This document shows positions 52,908-57,809 of a stretch of 57,809 nt of DNA, piece by piece; positions within the stretch are counted from its first letter, which is position 1; each line of letters opens with the position of its first letter. A model generated the notes under the pieces. The model was not told where the DNA came from. It did no database searches and worked only from the letters and a program-made list of their open reading frames with translations. Position numbers and translations under genes: made by a program. Source of the DNA: Gemmatimonadaceae bacterium (GTDB taxonomy: Bacteria > Gemmatimonadota > Gemmatimonadetes > Gemmatimonadales > Gemmatimonadaceae); NCBI GenBank assembly GCA_013817305.1, contig JACDCY010000006.1, positions 1-57,809 on the forward strand, in the 5' to 3' direction.

Positions 52908-52994
52908 GGGGCTCGGCGGTGGGGCCCGCCTTGGGCGCTACGCTCGCTGCGCTCGCTAAGACGCGCCCGCCGGCGGGCCCCGCCGCCGAGCCCC
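52908..52994. repeat. Long GC-rich inverted repeat (23-bp arms)
   Basis: Arms 52908-52930 and 52972-52994 are complementary over 23 bases with one G-U-type mismatch. The 41-base loop contains a further 6-bp pair (GGGCGC 52933-52938 with GCGCCC 52963-52968) and the direct repeat CGCTCGCTGCGCTCGCT. It lies 25 bases before the start of the minus-strand permease gene and would form a very stable hairpin in its leader. Confidence 0.88.
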
Positions 52995-53047
52995 GACCGG
53001 GAACGGCACCCTTTGCGGCAAGCCCCCGGCCTCCTTCGCGCTCTAAA

Positions 53048-53111
53048 AACCATCAACCATCAACCATCAACCATCAACCATCAACCATCAACCATCAACC
53101 ATCAACCCATC
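53048..53111. repeat. Heptanucleotide tandem repeat (AACCATC)8
   Basis: Eight perfect consecutive copies of AACCATC (53048-53103), followed by a ninth copy with one extra C. It is a simple-sequence tract likely to vary in copy number by slippage. Confidence 0.95.
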
Positions 53112-53274
53112 AGTTAACCATGACCTACGACCAAAAACTGTTAACCCATACCCATTCCAAATAAAGGCACTCAACGCAGTTGGCAGTTAACCGGTAACCA
53201 GTAACCGGTAACCAACTCGCGGTTTGCCGACGGTGTTCTATTTCTTCGTCGCGTTCTCCGTTGGAAGAAAGTGG

Positions 53275-54099
53275 CTATCGCACACATATCCTCCGATACC
53301 GTGCGTTGAGCAGCTCGTACGCGCCGTACGCGATGAGCCCCGCGGCAATCGCGAGCAACGGCCAGCGGCCGAGCCGGGCGAGCGATTCCAGAGCGTCATT
53401 CGAACCTCCGGCCGTAGCGGCCGACTGGCGCGACGCGGAGCCAGCGAAGAGGACGGCGATCGTCCCGAATACGATGCCGCGCGCAGCGATTCCGACCCGG
53501 CTGACAACGATGATCCAGCGCCCGACTTCCTGCGAGATGCGGCCGAACTGGAGCTGCTTGCTGAGCTTGGCCGCAAACGCGCGGTAGATCTGGTACGCGC
53601 CGTATGCTCCGATCGAGAGAGCTATTGCCCACAGTACCCATCTGCCGCCCGCGATCCCCAGCGCGCGCGCAGCCCAGCGCTCGGCGTCGTTTCCGTCGCT
53701 CTCAGCGGGGTTGCCGATCGCCAGCTGCAGCGCGGTGATCGCGAACCCGGCATGCAGGAGCCCGCGAAACGCGAAGCTCGATCGCAAGGCCAGGCCCTTC
53801 ATGCCCGTGCCGCGCCGCTCCGGGTCGATGATGGCTTCGACAACTCGCCATATCGCGTAACCGATCAAGCCGACCGCGACCAACCCTATCAGCAAGCGAC
53901 CAAACGGCGCTTCCTGGACCGCGTGCATCGCACCGTTGGTGTTCGTCGTGCTCCCGGGGTCGGCGAACGGAATTCGCGCCGCCAGCACTCCGATGGTGCC
54001 GTACAGGAGCGCCTTCGCGGCGAAGCCCACGCGGGCAAGTCTCTCGATCCAGGGCGCCGCGTACTCTACGGCTTCTTCGGCGGTGTCGGCTGCGGTCAT
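53275..54099 (-). CDS. DUF1206 family membrane protein
   Basis: A 274-residue integral membrane protein made of three internal repeats of the DUF1206 unit, each with a pair of hydrophobic helices: LARVGFAAKALLYGTIGVLA, SFAFRGLLHAGFAITALQLA, and VVSRVGIAARGIVFGTIAVL. Family function is unknown. The ATG at 54099 is used; a TTG at 54123 would add eight residues. It sits between the two permease pairs on the same strand, so it could be a passenger or an accessory of the export system. Confidence 0.87.
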   Translation of the reverse strand: MTAADTAEEAVEYAAPWIERLARVGFAAKALLYGTIGVLAARIPFADPGSTTNTNGAMHAVQEAPFGRLLIGLVAVGLIGYAIWRVVEAIIDPERRGTGMKGLALRSSFAFRGLLHAGFAITALQLAIGNPAESDGNDAERWAARALGIAGGRWVLWAIALSIGAYGAYQIYRAFAAKLSKQLQFGRISQEVGRWIIVVSRVGIAARGIVFGTIAVLFAGSASRQSAATAGGSNDALESLARLGRWPLLAIAAGLIAYGAYELLNARYRRICVR

Positions 54100-54156
54100 G
54101 CAAACGGTCTCGGCATTCGCCAAACCAATCCCGCGACGCCGTGCGCCACAAGGGAG

Positions 54157-55425
54157 CTACTCGAAGCGGAGGGCCTCGACAGGGTCGAGTCGTGAGGCCT
54201 TCATCGCAGGCCACAATCCGAAGACCATGCCGGTGAGCGCGCTCACGCCCAACGCGGCGATGATGGCGCCCGGCGGCGTCTCTGCCGGGATCGGCGTCAT
54301 CTCGCTCACCAGCATCGCGGCGAAAGTGCCCGCGAACAATCCGATACCGGCTCCAATGCTCGTCAGCGTCGCGGCCTCGACCAGGAACTGCCAGAGGATG
54401 GTGAGCCGCGTGGCGCCGAGCGCTTTGCGAACGCCGATTTCCCGCGTTCGCTCGGTGACGCTGATCATCATGATCGCGATGACGCCGACTCCCCCGACGA
54501 GCAGTCCGACGGCCGACAGCGCGAGCATGATCACGAAGAAGACGCCGAAGAATCCGTTGTATATCTCCATCAGCTGATCGGACGTGACGATGGCGAAATT
54601 GCTCGGCTCGCTCGGGCGGAGCCCGCGCGTGCCGCGCAGGTATGCCGTCACTTCGTCGATCGCCTCCGCCTGCGACACGGCAGAGCGGGGCTTGATCGTG
54701 AGGTCCAGGCGCCGCGGTGAGGTATCGAGATGCCGTCGCGCCGCTTCGAGAGGAACGATGCCCCGCGGGTCGCCGCCGTCAGCCGAGGAGCTCGGTTTGC
54801 CGAGGAAGCTGCCCACGTTGTGGTGCACCCCGATGACCATGAACGGGACGCCTGCGACGAGGACCTCCTTCCCGATGGGGTCCGAGTCTCCGAACAGGCG
54901 ATCCGCGAGGGAAGAGTTGACTACGAGGACCCGCGCCCCGGTGAGCGCTTCGGCATACGTGAAGTCGCGGCCCGCGACGATGTCCCCGCCGTCGACCTCG
55001 AGCCAGCGGTGCGAGAAGGCGTCCCGGCCCGCGTTGAGCGTCTTGTCCTTGTACCTGAAACTGCCGCCGTCGCCGATGTGGGACGTGACGCCCGCGATGG
55101 AGGGAAGCGCTTCAATTCCGTGCGCCTCCGCGGCAGTGAGCGGGGGATTACGCCGCCACGGGCACGTGTCGTCGGTACCGTCGCACATCTCGTTGAGGCT
55201 GACCGGCCGGCGGAAGACCATGAAGCTCGTCGGTCCGGCCGACGCCAGGTCCTTGGCCACGCTCTGGTTGATCCCATGTACGGCGGCCGACAGCGCCACG
55301 ACCACGAACACGCCGACCGCTACTCCCATCATCGTGAGCGCGGCGCGCACCTTGTTGGAGCGAATTGCGTCGAAGGCGATTCCGACGCCCTCGACGATGT
55401 TGAACCATGCGGAGGAGAGTCTCAT
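54157..55425 (-). CDS. MacB/FtsX-type ABC transporter permease (A type, copy 1)
   Basis: A 422-residue permease: N-terminal helix (ALTMMGVAVGVFVVVAL), periplasmic MacB_PCD domain (about 50-290) with cysteines in CDGTDDTCPW, and three C-terminal helices with VTERTREIGVRKALGA. It directly abuts the next permease gene and shares the ATPase and adaptor genes upstream. The substrate is unknown; MacB relatives export peptides, lipoproteins or macrolides. Confidence 0.9.
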   Translation of the reverse strand: MRLSSAWFNIVEGVGIAFDAIRSNKVRAALTMMGVAVGVFVVVALSAAVHGINQSVAKDLASAGPTSFMVFRRPVSLNEMCDGTDDTCPWRRNPPLTAAEAHGIEALPSIAGVTSHIGDGGSFRYKDKTLNAGRDAFSHRWLEVDGGDIVAGRDFTYAEALTGARVLVVNSSLADRLFGDSDPIGKEVLVAGVPFMVIGVHHNVGSFLGKPSSSADGGDPRGIVPLEAARRHLDTSPRRLDLTIKPRSAVSQAEAIDEVTAYLRGTRGLRPSEPSNFAIVTSDQLMEIYNGFFGVFFVIMLALSAVGLLVGGVGVIAIMMISVTERTREIGVRKALGATRLTILWQFLVEAATLTSIGAGIGLFAGTFAAMLVSEMTPIPAETPPGAIIAALGVSALTGMVFGLWPAMKASRLDPVEALRFE

Positions 55426-56661
55426 TTACTCGGCCCTCAGCGCGACGATCGGGTCGAGGCGCGCGGCCCGGCTCGCCGGATAGACGCCGGCGATCACGCC
55501 GACACCCGCGCCCACGAGAATCCCGGCGACGATCGACCACGGCGCAACGGCCGCCGGCAGTGGCGACAACGCGGCGATGGTCTGCGAGAGGATGATGCCG
55601 AGCGCGACGCCGATTGCGGCACCCATGATGCTGAGCGTGGTCGCTTCGACGAGGAACTGCGCCAGGATGTCGCGGTACTTGGCTCCGATCGCCTTGCGAA
55701 TCCCGATCTCGCGTGTGCGCTCGCTGACGGCGACCAGCATGATGTTCATGATCACCATCGCGCCCACTATGAGCGCGATGGCGGGCAGGATCACGCCGGC
55801 GATCACCAGGTTCCCTTCGATCTTCCTCCAGAACTCCAGCGCCGACTCCGACGTCTCCATCACGAAGTTGTCCTTTTGCGAAGGACGGAGCTTGTGCCGG
55901 CCACGCATCACCTGACGAACCGTCTCCCGGGCTTCGAACATCCCGTCCGTCGTCGGCATCTTGATCTTCATGCCGTCGATCAGGTTGTGCGGATTGACCA
56001 GCCGCTGCAGCGGAGCGTTGGCCGACGTGATCACGAAGCGGTCCATCGACATTCCAAAGATCGATCCCTGTTTGGCGGCCACGCCGATGACCTCGTAGCT
56101 GGTCCCGCCGACTTTGAGAGTGCGGCCGATCGGGTTGAGCCGCGGGAAGAATCGCGTCGCGATCTCCTCTCCGATCACTGCCACCCGCGTGCCGAGCGTG
56201 AGCTCCTGCGGGCTGATGAGGCGGCCCAGCGAGATCTCCATGTTCCTGATGCGGAAGTAATCGCCGTCGATGGCTGTCGCCTCGAGCGCGCGCGGACGCG
56301 AGAAGCGTGACTCGATGGGGATGTTGTCCGAGCTCTCGACGGACCAGAGCGCTTCCTCCGGGAGAGCCGCCGCGACTTCCCTGGCGTCGTCGAAGGTTAT
56401 GCGCGGCCTGCGAACCCACTCGCGCCACTCGGACTCGCTCGCGTCGCTGATCATCGGGAAGCGTCGCAGCTGGAACGTGTTCACTCCGATCAGCTTCGCG
56501 ACGAAGTCGTTCTCCATGTAGCTGCTCATCCCCTCGACGATCGAGACGACGGCGATCAGGAACATGACTCCAATGGTGACACCGGCGAGCGTGAAGAAGC
56601 TCTTCAACTTCTGGACGCGCAGGGTCTGGAACGCCAGACGCACGGCGTCGAGCAGATGCAT
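55426..56661 (-). CDS. MacB/FtsX-type ABC transporter permease (B type, copy 1)
   Basis: A 411-residue permease with N-terminal helix (FFTLAGVTIGVMFLIAVVSI), periplasmic domain starting LIGVNTFQLRRFPM, and C-terminal helices with VSERTREIGIRKAIGA. It lies four bases after the ATPase gene and its stop abuts the start of the A-type partner. Together they probably form a heterodimeric permease driven by the adjacent ATPase. Confidence 0.91.
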   Translation of the reverse strand: MHLLDAVRLAFQTLRVQKLKSFFTLAGVTIGVMFLIAVVSIVEGMSSYMENDFVAKLIGVNTFQLRRFPMISDASESEWREWVRRPRITFDDAREVAAALPEEALWSVESSDNIPIESRFSRPRALEATAIDGDYFRIRNMEISLGRLISPQELTLGTRVAVIGEEIATRFFPRLNPIGRTLKVGGTSYEVIGVAAKQGSIFGMSMDRFVITSANAPLQRLVNPHNLIDGMKIKMPTTDGMFEARETVRQVMRGRHKLRPSQKDNFVMETSESALEFWRKIEGNLVIAGVILPAIALIVGAMVIMNIMLVAVSERTREIGIRKAIGAKYRDILAQFLVEATTLSIMGAAIGVALGIILSQTIAALSPLPAAVAPWSIVAGILVGAGVGVIAGVYPASRAARLDPIVALRAE

Positions 56662-56665
56662 CAGC

Positions 56666-57478
56666 TTACCCGTTCATTCGCGTCGCGAACTTCTCGCGTC
56701 GATCGTCGCTCTCCACCATCCCGTCGCGCAGCACCACTACCCGCTTGGCGTGCGCGGCGATGTCGGCCTCGTGCGTGACCATGATCACGGTCTGTCCCGA
56801 CGCGGCGAGCTGCTCGAACACGTTCATGATCTCGGCCGAAGTGGTCGAGTCGAGATTTCCGGTGGGCTCGTCCGCCAGGAGGATGGACGGGCGATTGACG
56901 AGCGCCCGCGCGATGGCGACGCGCTGGCGCTGTCCGCCCGAGAGCTCGTTGGGCCGGTGATTCTTCCTGTCGGCAAGTCCGACGCTGTCCAGCGCCTCGG
57001 CCGCGCGCTTGCGCCGCTCGGTCGCGGGAACGCCGCCATACACCAGCGGTAGCTCGACATTGTGCAGTGCGCTTGCGCGGGGCAGAAGGTTGAAGGTCTG
57101 GAACACGAAGCCGATCTCGCGGTTCCTGATCCGCGCGAGCTCGTCATCGTTCATCTCCGAGACAAGCATCCCGTTGAGCCAGTACTCGCCAGCGGTCGGC
57201 GTGTCGAGGCAGCCGACCAGGTTCATGAGCGTGGACTTGCCCGAGCCCGACGGGCCCATGATGGCGACGTACTCGTTGCGGCGGATCGCGATGTCCACGC
57301 CCCGGAGCGCGCGCACGATCTCGCCGCCCATGTCATACTCGCGCGTGAGCCCGCGTGCGACGATGACCCATTCCTTGTCGGGCGCGCCGCCGGCGTCGCC
57401 GATGACGATCCTCCGCTCAGCGGTCGTGCTGAGGCCTGGATCGCCCGGGCCGGAAATTTCAGTGGCTCCGGGCGTCAC
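56666..57478 (-). CDS. MacB-type ABC transporter ATP-binding protein
   Basis: A 270-residue ATPase of the LolD/MacB class. Walker [10 protein letters not shown] (75-83), Q-loop in [12 protein letters not shown], signature [15 protein letters not shown], Walker [14 protein letters not shown] and the switch His in VMVTHE are all intact. The N-terminal 35 residues are an atypical leader. The GTG start overlaps the stop of the adaptor gene (GTGA). It energises the FtsX-type permeases downstream in a mechanotransmission-type export complex. Confidence 0.93.
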   Translation of the reverse strand: MTPGATEISGPGDPGLSTTAERRIVIGDAGGAPDKEWVIVARGLTREYDMGGEIVRALRGVDIAIRRNEYVAIMGPSGSGKSTLMNLVGCLDTPTAGEYWLNGMLVSEMNDDELARIRNREIGFVFQTFNLLPRASALHNVELPLVYGGVPATERRKRAAEALDSVGLADRKNHRPNELSGGQRQRVAIARALVNRPSILLADEPTGNLDSTTSAEIMNVFEQLAASGQTVIMVTHEADIAAHAKRVVVLRDGMVESDDRREKFATRMNG

Positions 57479-57809
57479 GATTTCTTGGGCTCGTCCTTCT
57501 TCTCTTCTTCGCGCACCGAGCCGCCGTCCTTCAGATCACGAATGGCCTGGTAGGTTCCGCCGACGATCCGCTCGTTCGCGCGGAGACCCGACAACACCTC
57601 GAAGTACTTCTCGCCGGCGATGCCGACCCGCACGGGGCGGAATGTGACCTTGTTGTCCGTCCCCACCACGAACACGCCCTCGATGTCCCGCTTGCCGACT
57701 TGCACCTTGGGCTGCGGACGGCCGAGGGTCATGACCGTGTCGGCTGTGCGATCGGTCGTGTCTTCGCGCACGGTGAGTGCGATGATCGGGATGGACACGA
57801 CCTTCGCCC
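57475..57809 (-). CDS. Periplasmic adaptor (HlyD/MacA family), C-terminal part only
   Basis: Only the last 110 or so residues are in the window; the 5' part runs off the right end. The visible piece has the end of the beta-barrel domain ([12 protein letters not shown]) and the membrane-proximal domain ([39 protein letters not shown]), then a charged Lys/Glu tail. Such adaptors link MacB-type permeases to an outer-membrane channel. Overlap with the ATPase start shows one operon. Confidence 0.85.
   Translation of the reverse strand, partial: AKVVSIPIIALTVREDTTDRTADTVMTLGRPQPKVQVGKRDIEGVFVVGTDNKVTFRPVRVGIAGEKYFEVLSGLRANERIVGGTYQAIRDLKDGGSVREEEKKDEPKKS

Larger units (their letters stand above)
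52884..53274. other. Repeat-rich spacer between permease pair and DUF1206 gene
   Basis: No gene is supported in these 390 bases. The left half is extremely GC-rich with a long inverted repeat; the right half is AT-rich for this genome and holds a heptamer tandem repeat and a 13-base direct repeat TAACCGGTAACCA at 53188-53200 and 53202-53214. Short frames across the repeats translate only to repeat peptides. Confidence 0.8.

Noticed and set aside
53048-53214. CRISPR array
   Set aside because: The units are 7 or 14 bases long without spacers, and no cas genes are nearby.
53224-54195. Plus-strand frame across the DUF1206 gene
   Set aside because: The opposite strand encodes a clear three-repeat membrane protein; the plus frame is low-complexity and Arg-rich.

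Overview
The window is about 58 kb of dense, high-GC bacterial chromosome with short intergenic gaps, frequent GTG/TTG starts and many 1-4 base gene overlaps. The gene mix (coenzyme B12-dependent ribonucleotide reductase, a long serine/threonine kinase with an extracytoplasmic sensor, an MglA-type GTPase, bacillithiol deacetylase BshB1, DUF2911 and P1-peptidase exported proteins, many outer-membrane and lipoproteins) fits a diderm soil bacterium, most likely Gemmatimonadota. That assignment is inferred from gene content, not from a marker-gene search. I see no transposase, phage gene, CRISPR array, tRNA or rRNA.

Layout. 0-5 kb: NagZ-like glycosidase, AmpG-like permease and a lipoprotein amidase (peptidoglycan turnover). 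5.2-7.8 kb: class II ribonucleotide reductase. 8.1-12.6 kb: degenerate receiver protein, HEAT-repeat membrane protein, processive family 2 glycosyltransferase and a DUF4403 lipoprotein, probably an exopolysaccharide module. 12.6-17.7 kb: small proteins, a barrel protein, DUF2911, a PQQ-type sugar dehydrogenase, YjbQ and a secreted P1 peptidase. 17.8-25.9 kb: one transcription unit with transaldolase, pyruvate kinase, a PhnP-like metallo-hydrolase, glucose-6-phosphate isomerase and fructose-bisphosphate aldolase, then an orphan histidine-kinase-like helical protein and an NtrC-family regulator.

25.9-35 kb: YtxH and YihY membrane proteins, a small lipoprotein, then the housekeeping string SRP RNA, dnaX, ybaB, recR, a small membrane protein, an MglA GTPase, pgsA, cinA, grpE and dnaJ. 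35-38 kb: three cupredoxin proteins around an AraC regulator, one of them fused to a barrel-like region. 38-44.7 kb: M1 aminopeptidase, mnmA, a second P1 peptidase, two tandem plug-domain proteins and a cysteine desulfurase that could supply sulfur to MnmA. 44.8-48.4 kb: Ser/Thr kinase and an exported protein. 48.4-50.4 kb: tryptophan dioxygenase, BshB1 and a YjbR protein.

50.4-57.8 kb: a MacAB-type export locus on the minus strand: truncated adaptor, ATPase and four FtsX/MacB permeases in an A-B-A-B order that suggests duplication of a permease pair. The two pairs are separated by a DUF1206 membrane protein and a repeat-rich spacer (long hairpin, (AACCATC)8 tandem repeat, 14-bp-period repeat). 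The most unusual items are the receiver lacking its phospho-acceptor Asp, the DHp-like protein without an ATPase domain, the plug-only protein pair, the barrel-cupredoxin fusion, the glycolytic operon carrying a metallo-hydrolase, and the structured spacer. I found no clear, complete, previously undescribed system.
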